NCBI GenBank assembly: GCA_036346375.1
Contig: CM070520.1
Location: 18,080,852-18,144,851, forward strand
DNA: 64,000 nt
Source of the DNA: Guadua angustifolia
Lineage: Eukaryota > Streptophyta > Magnoliopsida > Poales > Poaceae
Reading direction: 5' to 3'
Numbering within the stretch: position 1 is the first letter of the stretch; each line of letters opens with the position of its first letter. This document shows, one piece after another, positions 1 to 13,328 of this stretch. The notes under the pieces were generated by a model. It was not told where the DNA came from and made no database searches. It saw only the letters and a program-made list of their open reading frames with translations. The translations under genes were made by a program, and so were the position numbers.

Positions 1-130
1 ATTTAAAAAATCCAATTAAATTATAATATTATGAAAGTACATTTCGAGACGAATCTACACATATGATTTTTATGCATTCAATCTAAATATTTAAAAGATA
101 TCAATAGCTAAAGTTTCAAAAGTTTTATTG
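1..130. repeat. Degraded MITE remnant (family shared with 43.4 and 52.5 kb)
   Basis: AT-rich stretch sharing blocks such as GAATCTACACATAT and AATCTAAATATTTAAAA with 43385-43617 and, in the opposite orientation, 52490-52625. The three copies identify a dispersed short non-coding repeat, probably a MITE. The left end is outside the window, so no terminal repeat can be checked. Confidence 0.5.
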
Positions 131-1939
131 CACATATTCCAAACCGATAAGTTTTTGTGAACCAGAGAGGGTATAATGTATACAAAATGACTCATTTGCA
201 CGGAGTTTTGGGTATCCCTTTGGGTATTAAATAGTTTTGAGATGGTGGAGTAGAGATAGATGAGGGGGGAGGCATTGACATTTCTGGAGTTAGATTGGTT
301 ATTTTAGTTTCATGATACCTAAAATCTACGATTTCAACCACCACTACAAAAATTATCATAATTTGGCCCAGGCTTACATGTTGGTGAGTTAATGAGTGGT
401 ATTTTTATGAACCACAAATTTTTAAGTGGCTATATGTAATGGCCTCTAAAGTGACAATTTGCTAGTGTTTGGGGTATTACATCAAATTAGTTTTGTACAG
501 TGGAGAATTGGAGAAGGGAGAAAGAGAAGGTGGAGTCCATGAAATGATTGGTTCCAACATGAATTGGTTTTCAAATGTGAAACATTGGAAGTGGAACAAA
601 GAGGTGATATAACATTAGTTTTTGGGTTTGGATTCTATTGTAGAGTTTGTGGAATGATTGATTTGATTATTACTTATTAGATAATTCCTACATCATTTTT
701 TACTTGTTGTTTTGCACGTCAACACAGTCTTCAATGTACCTTTGACCATTATTTTTTGTAATTATATGTTAGCCAGAATTATTAAAAATATAATGTTATG
801 GAAGTACCTTTGATGACAAATTTGCTAATATCATTTGTTGTGATAACTCTAAATATTATGTATATTTCAAAAGGTCGACTGTCTGCACACATTTTACATT
901 TATCTAAGGACAGAGTATCGAGTTTCATTGTAGAGCAGGAGGTGCAACTATGAAAACGAGGTAATTGAGTTGGTAAGTTCTAAAATGAAGACTCAATAAC
1001 CCTTTTTCTATCCCTGTCCTCCAACGAAAACCAAAATCATCTCTTTTCTAGCCTCTACTACCTCTTTTTTTTTTGGGCAAATTTAGCCCACCTGAACGCA
1101 TTCTCAAATTTGGCCCCATCCCCGACTGCAGTGCATAATGTAACACATGTCACCTTCCGTGCTCCCCTACCACTGAAGGTCACCGGAGCTCTCGGGACTA
1201 CTGCAAGGCGCCTCCTGCACTCCCCGGCCGCAGCACCCCGCCTCTCATGTTCCCTATCCATGCTCCCTAGCCGTGGCACCAATGCTCCTCCTGTACTGCT
1301 TAGGCGTGGAAGCGGCTGGTCTGACGCTCATCCGCCTGATGCCGCGGCTTGCCAGCTCACATGCTCCCTAGGATCGGTAGTGCTATCTCCCGCACGCAGG
1401 AGCCCATTCCATGGTGTGAAGGGACCAAATCTGCAAATGTGTTTACAAAGATACTAGATCCCCCAAAAAAAAAAGAGGGGCTAGAAGAACTTAAGCTTCA
1501 CAAAAGCCAAGCACCCCAAGAGCATTCAAAACAATGTTGTGAGTTTTAACACCTGCACTGTACCAACATTTGTAGCATGTACACTTTGATAAAAAAAATC
1601 ATTTAGCACCCACTCGATCAGCCTAGAATGCGAGAGAGATATAAGAGCCAACCTTGATAAGTAGCTTGGCCAAAAAATAATTTATGCTGTACTCTATATA
1701 TTAATTTCATTGAATTTTCTAGGAGACGTGTTATTTGCTTTATGACTTTTAAGGGCACATTTGCCTCCTCCAGTGGATTCATCCTGTCAGACAACCCAGG
1801 CTACGATTGGACAACCAAGTGAAATAAACATTTTCAGTTAACACCTAAAGCTTAACCAGCTCGGCCAGTTGACTAAACGGGACAAAAATTTGGTACCATT
1901 AGGACTTCTGAACGCGGGAATGTTTCTGATTATCGTGGG
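131..1939. other. Intergenic, no gene recognised
   Basis: AT-rich sequence with a more GC-rich island at about 1090-1420. The open frames in that island (the longest is 115 codons, plus strand) have no recognisable domain and no convincing splice context. I see nothing functional here. Confidence 0.5.
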
Positions 1940-2890
1940 CAAGGTTTCAAAAACCAAATTTTCGAAAATCAAACGGTTTTTATTTTTGAAAATAAGTAAA
2001 AATCAAGCGAAAATCGATAGAAATCAAAGAAGTTTGAATTCAAATTTTTTGAACTCAGCGGTGAAACAATAGAAGGAAAAAAAACAAAAATTGAGCAATT
2101 TACCAATTTTTGATCGGGTTTCTTCGATTTTTGAGCGATTTTTTCGATTTTCAAGCTTTTTTTTTATTTTCAGCGCACCAAAGGAAAATTTAAAATTTTC
2201 AAAAAATTATTAAAAAATCACAATTAATCTATAAAACACCTTAGAGAAGTTTGAACAATTTTTGAAATAATTTATTACTTCCAAAAAAATCCAAAATAGC
2301 AATTAATAAAAAGGAACAAAGATACTTCAGATTTTTATAAATATTTAAATGATTTATTATATTTTGAAATTTTAATTTAACCATAACTAGTGCCAAAGGA
2401 TCATGTACTAAAATTTTCAGAAATATTATACTTCATTTAGTGCCCATATAAAATCAAAAACCAAAGTGCATATAAAATGACAGTAGTACTTTCAGAATTT
2501 TTTAAAAAAATACACATATCTAATCATCATCTAAAAATTTTTAAAAATCAATATAATTACGTTAGAACATCACATAAAATTTTCAGAAAAATATTAGACT
2601 TCATTTAGTACCCATATAAAATAAAAAACCGAAGAGCATATAAAATGGTAGTATCACTGTTAGAATTTTTTAAAAATACACAGGTCTGGTAATTATCTAA
2701 AAATTTTAAGCATTATTAGCATTTTCTCAGGACCTCACACAAAAATTTTCAAAAAATTTGAACACTTTTTGCTAAATTTCTTCAATTTTTTTATATTTGT
2801 ATTTGAACTTTATGGTTTATCGAGCAGCTTTTATTACCGAACCAGCTCGAAATAAAAACCGACCGTTTTTTGACGGTTTTACAAACCCTG
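1940..2890. mobile_element. Candidate hAT-like non-autonomous element
   Basis: The segment begins CAAGGTTTCAAAAACC and its right end, reverse-complemented, begins CAGGGTTTGTAAAACC, an imperfect terminal inverted repeat. The interior is very AT-rich and has no coding frame. No convincing 8-bp target duplication flanks it, so the boundaries and the family are tentative. Confidence 0.4.
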
Positions 2891-2992
2891 ACGATGTGAA
2901 TATATATAGCTCTATAATATAATGTTGAGTGCCTCCCCAACCCAACGCCACACACTCCCTGAACACTATGGTCCCTACCTTACAAAGCTATA

Positions 2993-3392
2993 GGCCTCGT
3001 TCGGGATAGCTTATACACAGCTTTTACTTAAAAGAAAAGTAGATTATCTGCTAAACAAGAGAATTCTAAACAGCTTCTCCCACAATCAGAATTTGTTTTG
3101 TACATAGAATCAGAAACTGTCACCTACCTGATTCTACGGATTCTGACTCTGATTCTCCGAGTTCCGCCTCCCAAGAGTCATCATAGGCACAAGAGTTTCC
3201 ACCGTCGTCCTTAGGCCCCTCCACCACTCTCATACGCTCATTCGTCACCGACGCCGATCAACAATCAGCACAGACAATCAGGATTGCCGAACGACCAGAT
3301 TCTCCAGCCAGCAGATTCTTTAGACAACCGCTTCTTCAGACAGCTGACTACAATCCAGAATCTGTATAATTAGAAACTGTCCCAAAAAGGGC
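2993..3392. mobile_element. Candidate MITE
   Basis: A 400-bp non-coding segment. The left end GGCCTCGTTCGGGATAG matches the reverse complement of the right end, GCCCTTTTTGGGACAG, imperfectly. TATA lies on both sides and could be a short target duplication. A Tourist-like or hAT-like origin is possible. Confidence 0.4.
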
Positions 3393-4044
3393 TATAGTAT
3401 TGTTTATAAGAAGATTCTTTTTAAAATTATTTTGAAAAATAATTATTTTTTTGTTTTTAATTGTTTTTGAAAAAATTCCCCTGTTACAGTGTTTTTTTTA
3501 TCCAGTAGTATTGATTCGTATGAAACTTCTATAAAGTTCCTGTGTTTCAATGCAACCTTAGCCGGGCGCTCTCTCCATAAAAAACACGTCGAACGAGTAA
3601 ATTATGACACAGCGCTATAGAATAGGCCCGCTTCCACTATCGTCTTTTTTCGAGAATTATTAGGCCAAGCGGATGCTAAAGCAAATGGCTCAACACAAAC
3701 GATCTCTACCCTAGTGATGCATCATGCTGTAGCCCCTAAACCTAGTTATAACTGGGACAACTTATAAAGCGGCCAAAGATTTGACTTCCACAATAAGCTC
3801 AATTCGTATGACAAACCGCAAGAACAAGCCCTGAGAGTATAATCATGTGATACATTGGTACGATAATACACCACGGAGGAATTTACGAATCCCCCCACGA
3901 GACATCAGCGCAACCATGCAACCCCTCCAGAACATCAAATCCAGGCAACCAAAATCTTCTACCGAATCAAACCTAGATAAGATAAAAGAGTACTGCACTG
4001 AAAGCTCGCAAGCGTGAAACAGAAAACAGGAGTGCACGGGTGAA
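3393..4044. other. CCT8 3' flank and 3' UTR
   Basis: No gene is seen. The part next to 4044 must contain the 3' untranslated region and polyadenylation site of the minus-strand CCT8 gene. The end of the transcript cannot be fixed by eye. Confidence 0.5.
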
Positions 4045-7000
4045 CTAATCATCATCCATTCCAGGTTGGGCATCTCTTCTTGGACCGCCTGCTGGCTTCG
4101 CCATGATGATCTGCAAAGTTCACGAGTGCAAAAGTATTAGCACATGAACAACAATACGATCTTTATTTCATTTAAACGTAAGCCAGCACAAGATTGGCAC
4201 TCCCACCTGGTCAACCCGTAGTACAGTACACACAGCGTCCGCTGAGTATTTCAGAGCAAAAAACCTGATGAGTGAAAAGGTAAAGTGAGACATCTGTAAA
4301 GAGGTGGGCTAAAATGGGCTTAAGCCTCTACTGCAAACACGCAACTCAGTAAACTGAATTTGAAAGCACAGAGCACGACAACTGTCGTCCAGCATTTTCC
4401 ATAACATCAAAGCACCAGCTTAAAAACACATCGCAAGGGCTACCAGTAGGATTCCTACATCTATTGAGCCATACTAGATTTTTTTTAAAGTAAGATTTTG
4501 AGAACACAGGCTTACTTTGTGACGTAGAGGTCCCATATTTTCATGATTGAGACATCCTTGCAAGCACCTTCCTCCAAGTCAATACCAACTTTTGTATTGC
4601 CAGTAGCATGCTCAGCATAGAGGGAAGATATTATCTCCATTGCGCTAAGTCCAGCATTTTCAGCTAGGGTTCTTGGAACCATTTCAAAACTTTCAGCAAA
4701 TTTTGCAATGGCATACTGATCCAACCTGCATAATTGTTAACCATAAACAAATAAATCCAAAAAAAAGGGAAGAAGCATATTATATAACTGATCATTTCCA
4801 TGCATCATAAACCAAACTACAAAAAATGGATTATAGTAAGAACACTGTTCACATATCAATCGCATCATGGAACACTAAAGTATAAACCTTTAAAAGACCA
4901 TAGGTAATAAGTATAAACCTTTAAAAGCCCATAGGTAATAAGGGTTTATTAAAAATTAATTCCAGATAAATATGAAGGTATGAAAATCTCAACATATAAT
5001 TAGGTTGCATTCCGGACTTAAGATGGTTTCAGACCATCTACCATTATTTTCCAATAAATACAGGAGAACATGAACAATAGATACACTTATTGTATTATTG
5101 ACATCATAATGAAATCTGTACATGTCAATAGAGCTTGTCCAGATGTGTCCATTTAGTATGTACAGATAAAAAATTATTTGGTCCCACTAAAAAATATATA
5201 TTATTACCCTGTTTCCTTCAGAGAGAACTCCTTCAATCTCCTAGCTAGTTCTATTTCTGTTGCAGCAGCACCAGGAATTATCCGACTGTCCCTGCACATT
5301 GACTGGTATAAATACCAATAAGTTAGATAACTCAGCTAATCAGTTGCTAAAAAGTACTGCTGTTAGAAAACAATGGAAGTTGGTTAATTCAACCTATATA
5401 GATCATACATACATACCTTGTATGTATTGACACCATCATCAACAGCTCTTTCAAGATCATCTAAGATACTATCAGTGCTGCCTCTTAAAACAACAGTTGC
5501 CACTGAATTTCCACCTTCTTCATTCTTGACAACAGTAACCTATAAAGCAAACTAAATGTTGTGAGGAAGAATAAAATCATCTTTTGGGAAGGCACAAAGG
5601 CATGAAACATACTCGAACACCACCGATTTCTTCCACCGAAAGAGAATCTGCATATCCTAATTCATCCGCATTTGGTTGACTAAGTTTCAACTGTTTTTTG
5701 AAAAAGCACAAGACATCAGATTAAGTACACCACTATGTTATTCAACAAACAAATTTTGAAATCAGAACTTACAAGTGCTATAGCCCCAGTTGTACGGCAA
5801 AATCTTCTAAGTTCAAACTTTGAGCTTATTTTCAAAACCATTAGCCTGTAACCAAAACATTAATAAATATCACTGTGAAACAGGATCAGATCATGGTAAA
5901 TTACTACGGCATTTATAGCAAAAAGACCTAACTTTGAGATGACATCCAATATTAAAAGTTTAAAACCTCCAATTGAGGGTTTAGGTTGAATAGAATGCTA
6001 TATCATCTATCAAGACGACAGTTCATATAAGAAGCAAAACACTGACTTGTAACGTTCACAAAAATGTAATGCCATATCGCCAACTGCTGCTCCACTGACA
6101 ATAACCTTGGCACCTGAGTCAGCTACAGCTTTGATAAGCTCCTCCACCTTAGCTTCCTCAGTTTTAGCATAATTTTCCAGCTGTACAACAGTACAAGCAT
6201 GAGTATGTTATAAGCTGCAGCAGATATTTGTCAATCACAGTGCTTGGCATGAACTACAGAAGCAGAACAATATCACATGCTTCACAGAACATACTAGGAT
6301 GTAGACAGTTGATATTGCAACAAGAAAGACCAATTGGTATTTCACAGCTACCGAATAGCATACCTCTGGAAGCAATATGCACACACAAAAGTCAAATAAA
6401 AGAAGAAACATGTGCAAATAAAAAGAAAGAAGCGACACAGAATACTGTAATAGATCAGACCACGATGTCACATAAATGTTGGAAATGTCTACGAAAAAGA
6501 TGAAACATATTATTTGTCTGATAGTTTTCAAAATCTAGAATTTAAAATTCCGCCATATCCATAAGTGTCCGATCAACTCTTTCTAACTGCTCCCTAAAAA
6601 ACTTTTCCTTATCGCATCCGATTTGAAAGAATAAAAAAAGCAATTAACTATATAATCAATTTTCCATAATATTCTTCACGAGCAAACTATAGCTGCCATG
6701 TCCTAGTAAATCTGACTACAATGACCAAGCTATGACAACCAAATACAATACAACAGCACCCATATGAGCTTCAATGATCAATCAAAATCTTTATTTAGGC
6801 TTCATCCAACAAATGAAAGAATAAAAAGAGAATGGTAAAGAATCCATCCAAAAGCAACTGCCATATAACTTCAGCACACTTGCACTAAAAGAATCCATAG
6901 ACAATGAACTTGACAAGTACTATGGCATAGACATCTATTAAATTAGACACATAATAGCAATCAAACAAAGCAAACTATATAATTACACTCAAATTATACC

Positions 7001-9236
7001 TAGCGTAGTAAAACCAGCAACAAGTTCATAATACATAATTAAAACAATGGTCTCATATTAAGAACAAACCTGCTCAGCAGAATGTATCAAAACGGTTCCC
7101 TTTGTTTCAGTTGCCGAAGTATCAACACCACCAGCAAAAACTGCAATCTAAATATGGATAAATTCCAGAAATTAGAACCAACACTGGCAGGTATCATGCA
7201 AAAAAAAGATTGGTAACTTGGATTGGTTAATATTCCCATGTGCAGAAAAAAGTTACAATGCATGAGGTGCAACATATTACAACCTATGTTGCAACATATT
7301 ACAACATATTACAAGTTAAAAAGACACAAGTTAATAGTTTGTTTGACCACTGTGCGCAGCAAAGATACCTGAAAATGATTATTAACAATAAATTTTCAAG
7401 AATATAATCATTTACCAACTTAAGAGAAGCACACACACAAAAAAATATATATAACAGAACTGCATGGATGTAACATGTTGTGACCGCTCTAAGAAAGAAA
7501 TGATTCACGAGTTCGCAGTTAGGGAACTGTAGATTTCATTAACAATTTATTGCTATGTAGGCTTACAGGCTCTCCTTGACCATGTATGTAAACAACAGTC
7601 CATGATCAGAGCATGCCAGATGTAAACAATGATTATCCATTTAAGAAATACCATCTAAGCTTTCATAGTTTATTCACAAGATTGCTATCCTAAAATTAGC
7701 TACCAAGCACCATGCAAGCCTAGAAAAGCTTCTACACTATCAGCAAGCAATGAGAAAGAGAAGCCAGTATGTAACTCAAAAATCAAAACTTCAAAAAAGT
7801 TGATCAATATGCAATATGAATAAAGGGTAGCATTTTGAGCTTACCTTTGCCTTCTCCACCCTTTTGACGCTCCCAACAGCATCATTTTTTAGAACCATCC
7901 CACGAACTACAGAAGAGTTGTGCAAACCACCTCCAAGCAGCTTTGCCACTCTAACATTGTCAACATTGAAGTTGGCAGGATTTTTGGGGCAAACTTGCAT
8001 ACAGGCCTAAAAATCCATGTTGAAATAAACTTGCTATAATTCGGTATCAGAATGAAGTGAGAAAAATAACTCCTTCTAAGGTAAGATTGTTAAGAATAGC
8101 TTACATCAGCGATGAGGGGGCACAAGATATCCTCCTGGCCAAATTGTTTGCTTGCAACAGCACATCTCATCCTCAGCACTACTTCCTCCTTGTTCCTTAC
8201 ATCCATGTTTTCCGAGCCTTTCTCCACCAGATCCTCCAAAATCTCAATCGTCTGCACACAGAAGAAACAAAAGCATGAATACCCTGCCATCAAACCACAG
8301 GTTCAGCATTACAAGGCCTACTCAATTGGGAGGATAAGTAACCTTATTGATGGCCTTGGTGTAGCCAATGATGATCTCGCTCGGATGCAACCCCATCCTT
8401 ATGAGCTCCTCGGCCTTCTCGAGCAGTTCGCCAGCAAAAGATATGGTGAGGTTAGCCCCATCTCCGATCTCCTCCTGCTGAGCCTTGCCAGCAAGTACCA
8501 GGATCTTAGCAGCTGGGTGCTGAACCTCGAGCTCGTTCACAATTGTTGCGGCATCATTCGTGACAAAGAGCTTGTCCAGATGATTAATGACCATCTTATT
8601 CATTCCTACAAAACAGAAAAAAATAACAGATCAGCACGCGAGAAAATATAAAGCGGGAGCATCTCAAATTCTAAATTAGTAACAAGGGACGGCAGCATGC
8701 GAAAAATCAATCGCCAATAAACTAATCCCCTTGAACAACTGAACGCATCTTCAAACTGCACGACGAGCCGCAACATTTTGACACTACTCCCAAGGCCCCA
8801 AAAGGTCAAAACCTTCCATTTGCCTCATCACCTTAGCCAAATGAGCTCCACCCCTGAGCTCATCACCACAATAGTGTCTTCAACACATCGCTAATACGCC
8901 AGCAAACAAAAAGCCCAGCCTCACCGCATCTACGACACTAACACTAACCATTTCTAACACCAAACCCTGCGCATCACCTCCCAACCTCATGCAACCGTCG
9001 AATCCGCTCTGCAGGTGCTAGATCCCTCCTAACTCTACCGATCACACCGCGCGGCGGAAGCACGGGAAGATTAGAGCTTCACCGTTGGGGCCGAGCGAGG
9101 TGCGGGTGATGACGGCGAGCTCGCGGCAGGCGTCGATGTTCTTGAGCACGGCCTCCTCGAGCCCGGAGAGGTGCCTGTGCCCCTCCTTGAGCATCGCCTG
9201 GATCCCGTACCCCGGCATCGCGCCCAGGCCCACCAT
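4045..9236 (-). CDS. CCT8: T-complex protein 1 subunit theta (CCT8), 13 exons
   Basis: Theta subunit of the cytosolic TRiC/CCT chaperonin, the double-ring ATPase that folds actin, tubulin and other proteins. Minus-strand exons: 9083-9236, 8343-8605, 8105-8251, 7845-8006, 7070-7147, 6047-6180, 5773-5845, 5613-5690, 5417-5539, 5208-5302, 4516-4725, 4207-4264 and 4045-4110. All introns are GT-AG and the frame stays open across every junction, giving 1641 nt or 546 residues, the usual length for theta. The N-terminus has group II chaperonin signature ITRTSLGPNG, then NDAATI and the nucleotide-binding GDGANLT. PGAAATEIELA lies in the C-terminal equatorial domain, and the acidic tail ends GMDDD. 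The start is the first ATG of the conserved N-terminus. Expression is probably constitutive. The gene looks complete and functional. Confidence 0.96.
4880..4941. repeat. 31-bp tandem duplication in a CCT8 intron
   Basis: Two adjacent 31-bp copies beginning GTATAAACCTTTAAAAG, differing at one base, lie in the intron between exons 10 and 11. They do not touch splice sites. Confidence 0.85.
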
Positions 9237-9524
9237 CGCCGGCGGTGAGAGCGGAGAGCGGCGCTTCTCTGCGCGGGAAGCGAGGCGGATCGACGAAACC
9301 CTAGTAACCGCTGCTGCGCGAGTGGGGGGAGGAGGGAGTGGAGATTGGAGAAGTGGAGACGAGGAGGCCGCCGCCGCGTTCTAGAGAGTTTTTGAGACAA
9401 GGAAACCCTAGGAGCTAGAATGCTCGGCCTGATTAGGCCCACTCGGTGATTTGGGTGGGCCAGACCGGCCTGGTTAAGCCCACTAGGTGAGTTGGTTTTT
9501 TCGACTCATGAAGTAGTGGGCTTA
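9237..9524 (-). promoter_or_regulatory. CCT8 5' UTR and promoter with telo-boxes and site II motifs
   Basis: Two telo-box motifs AAACCCTA lie at 9296-9303 and 9403-9410. Site II type motifs follow (GGCCCA 9436-9441, TGGGCC 9456-9461, further TGGGCY-type copies to 9522). In plants this pair of motifs is typical of promoters of ribosomal, mitochondrial and growth-related housekeeping genes, which fits a chaperonin subunit. No clear TATA box is seen. The transcription start is probably near the telo-boxes; this is inferred from motif position. Confidence 0.65.
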
Positions 9525-9725
9525 GGCCTGTTTGTTTTTCTTTTCATAAGCACGATTCTATTCGGTTCTATGAATCGGTTCTCACAATCCAACCTACTTA
9601 TATATACTAAAATTTATAATCCACTTTATATGTATTCTTAGATTTTAGTTTTTAAAGAATCAGCTTCTCTACCACCATAATTCAGAATCAACTTTTAAAG
9701 AATCCAAAACAAAACAAACAGGCAC
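9525..9725. mobile_element. 201-bp Tourist-like MITE upstream of CCT8
   Basis: Flanked by TTA on both sides (9522-9524 and 9726-9728), the target duplication typical of PIF/Harbinger (Tourist) elements. The ends are GGCCTGTTTGTTTT and, reverse-complemented, GTGCCTGTTTGTTTTG. It is non-coding and lies about 290 bp upstream of the CCT8 start codon, so it could influence that promoter. Confidence 0.7.
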
Positions 9726-9728
9726 TTA

Positions 9729-12700
9729 GCTGCAAAGTGAGAGCCATTGCGAAAGGTTTCAAAAAAGAGATAAGAGAGAGAGCGTGCCACTGGCCGAAAG
9801 AATTTCATTTCTTTTTTGTCATTGACGTATGAGACCCACTACAAAGGATTCTTTTAAGACTAAACCCGTGCTTGGAAGCCCAGTTTTAACCTAAAACCAG
9901 TGTAAAATGTCAGCACCTAACTTATCCAGGCTGTGCTACAAAAGCTTATTTGGATGGACCATTAAACTAATGAAATTACACCCGACGGTTTGGTCCATTA
10001 CAATCGGATTAAAATTATCTGCTAAGCAGGTCACATTTTATTTCTGATAAATATGGGGCTCTCTCGGCTTCTCGCCGGGACTCGCCACTCAAGTCGCGTG
10101 CAGTCCTTCACTCCATGCATGAGGAACCCTAGTGGACGTGAGCTCATCATGAGCAGTGGCGGCGGCGGTAATGAGATCCCTAGTGTCGGCATATCTGAAT
10201 ACAAGATAACGACATCATCGACAACGGCGGCAGTGAGGAGAGGAAACACGGGGCGAACTTCCACTCCCTCCCTCCCCACTCCGACCTAGAGCACACTTCT
10301 CTTCCATCGCTAACGCTACCACCACACCTTCTCCTTCACCGTCAAGCTCGGATCCGATATTCAACTTTGATTTGGAGCTCATTTTTTTTCTTTTATTCTC
10401 CGGTAGCAAGTTTGTATAACATGAGGCAGAGCTGTTTCCAAACAAAAAATTACAAAGGAAAATAGATACAAAAGTAATTGAAGGGATTCCTAGTGCACAC
10501 AAAATTATAAATGCCTTTTAATTCGTTTGTAAAAAATTCCGAGGTTGCCAAGCAGGGCATAAGGGTGTGTCTGATTTTTTTTACCGAATGGTACATGTAT
10601 GAATAGTTTAAAAAAACATCTATGTGTTTAGTTGTTTGAATGGAACCATCTTATCTTAGATGGTGGGATATAAATTTTAGAAATATTCCTCTTTAGTTGT
10701 TGAACCTACTGCACAGGATTTGTTCAAAACACCACCTAAAAAAGATTATTTCAAAATGAAGAGGGAGGCTGGGCTATATATGTTAAGTGAAACTGCATGC
10801 ATAAAATAAGATTTCTGAAACGTGGAAACCAATGCTTGTTGCAAGGTGCAATCGCTCAACATTTTAGCTTTACATCTTGGTTGTTGAGGCTTGAAGATGA
10901 CTACGGTAAGCAAGCAGTCCTTAAAAATTGGTTGTCTCCGTTTTCCTTCCATTTTTATCTCGTAGGGAGGTTTGAGGTTGGTCGTTGGCGGAGATGTGCG
11001 AGGCTATGTGCAAGACGTACAATCACTATGAATTATATCCAGTTTATTGTCCTATATTAACACTTTTTGATCATACGTATTGTCCTATTTACCAGTGCTA
11101 AATCTGCACAAGAACAAAATATGAATCAAGCACTCTATCTCAAGGGTACAGTTCCAGGATGGTTTAGGAGTCAACCACGCAGCTCAACCTCAGTATCTTA
11201 CAATCAGAACACCCAATGGCTTTGCACAATGTCAGCGACCGAAGCTACTCCTTTATTTCAACGTGAACATTGGCTCATGCAGGAAAAGGAGGAGGAAAAA
11301 ACTTTTTGAGATGTTGCCTCATGCCTCGTGGACCTTTGCCGCATCCCATGAGACACACTGCGGCCTCACTAAAATCCACCCCACCACACCACATTCCACT
11401 ACGGGCCAAATCCCCAAATACCCAATCGGCCAAATCCCCAAATCCCAATCCAAATCAAACAATAGAGTGCACCTGAGACTAGGGTTGAGGAAGAACTAAA
11501 GAAACCTAGGCGGCGCCATGGTAGTGGTCTAGACCTATGTCGAGCAACAGAGCAGGCGAGAGGCCGACCGGTGAAGCAAGTAGAGAGAAGGCTAAGCAAG
11601 GGGATCCGTGTTGGGAGCATTGCCACCAAGGAGCCGAGGGCAAAGGCCAAGTGGCCGACTAGGCAACCACTCGAGGCCGAGGGGGAATGGGGCACCAAGG
11701 TGCCGCTCGAGCCTCCAGGTGTTCGCTGTTGATGCAACCGAGGAGCCGAGTTGGGGTGGGTCGCAGCAGCCGAGGGATAAAGGGTGATCTAGAGAAGGAC
11801 TAGAGGAAGAGAGGAGGCGAAGGACAAGAGGAGGAAGAGGTGAGGAGCTACCTCGCTACGAAGTGACTGAGGAGCCAAGGCCAAGCAAGTGAGTGACTAA
11901 AGGATTAAAATATCAAGCCAAGCTACTATGTTGTCAACTACAAGACTACTATGTCAATTGACCACCGTTGTCCTGCTTTATTGTCGGTATACATATTATA
12001 TGTAGAAATATACGTTTACAATTTATAAATTTACAATATAGTCAATAATAATCAATAGTGAATACTTTTTAAGTCTTAACAATTTACTATCTAGGTTCTA
12101 TAGTAATATAATTTTATTGCACATTTACACTTGTATTTGTTCATAGATTACAATAATGGAGAAACGGACAACAACGTTGGGGGAGTTGGGTTGCCGGCCA
12201 TGGGGGATGGCTAGATCTACTCCTGCTCGGTCGGTGTCGACCTGAGGGGTGATGATTTGAGTCTTTGACTTGAGCCTTGAGGGCTTGACTTGAGGAATTG
12301 AGAGGGATAATGAGGTCTCAGATGACTGCCAACCGTTGAAGGTATAAATACTGATTTAATATATTATATAATATACATACATATATACAATTACAGTATG
12401 TAATATATATTTTGGCGGCGGAGAGGGTCATTCCGGCAACTGAAGAGGTTGAATCCGTCGAGATGAAGGAAGAATCTAGGTGGGGGAGGTAGCAATGTTG
12501 ATCCGACCGATGGTGCGGGGCAGAGGAGGAATTAATGGCAGCTACCCAGCCCTAGATTCCTTGTCTAGCAACGTTGTTGCTTCCTTCTACTTCACCTCCA
12601 CCTCCCCTTCCTCCTTCTCCCTTCTTGTTGTCTTGCTCCAAGTCACTATCTAGTTAGTCGTCCAGCCCACCGAATTGCCTGCCCAATCCGCCTTGCCTAG

Positions 12701-12881
12701 CTCTACTCCACTGCCTAGACATTGATTTTGACCAATTGTGACCATTAGGCTCGCCGGTCATGTGGGCCACCGATTATAGCCAAATCACAGCGACACCCCT
12801 GTGCCTAGCTCCTCGGTTGCCGCCTAGGGCAACATTGTTTCAGTTTGAGCTCACCCTTATTTTTATCCCGACTTCGCCACT
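9729..12881. other. Intergenic, no gene recognised
   Basis: Mixed AT-rich and more GC-rich sequence (about 11390-11900 and 12410-12880). Open frames are short, lack known motifs and lack splice context. The region probably consists of old transposon pieces, but I cannot assign families. Confidence 0.5.
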
Positions 12882-13328
12882 CACTACTACAGAAATATAT
12901 ATCACAACCGGTTCTTTTTGTCATCATAGTCGGTTTTGGTGGTGATAAAAAGTCATTAGATAGTGATGAGGAGGTGCTATCGTAGTTGATTTTTCGCTCG
13001 ATTGAGATAAATTGTCATTACAATCGGTTCTTTGTAACTGTTCTAACTCAGAACCGATTGTGACTATTCTAGCTCGAAATCAATTGTGATGTGGTGTTTG
13101 TTCTTTGTACATTCTCCAAAAATATCACAGATTACATACAGTATGCACCGAAAATAGCACATATTACACACAATATGCATATCACATTCACAATATGTAT
13201 AGAACACAAACACTTTACAAATAGAACACGCTTTGGCTCCCTTCGAACTGTAGCCCACCAAATTACCAAGGGGTGAAAAATCATTTATGGTACAAAATAT
13301 CATAACCCGTAGGGTGCAATTCTCTCTT

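Noticed and set aside
1110..1457. Possible small secreted protein gene
   Set aside because: No signal peptide, no conserved motif, and the region is a GC island of unknown repeat origin.
8112..8651. 179-codon plus-strand open frame
   Set aside because: It is the antisense of CCT8 exons 2 and 3 and has no domain of its own.
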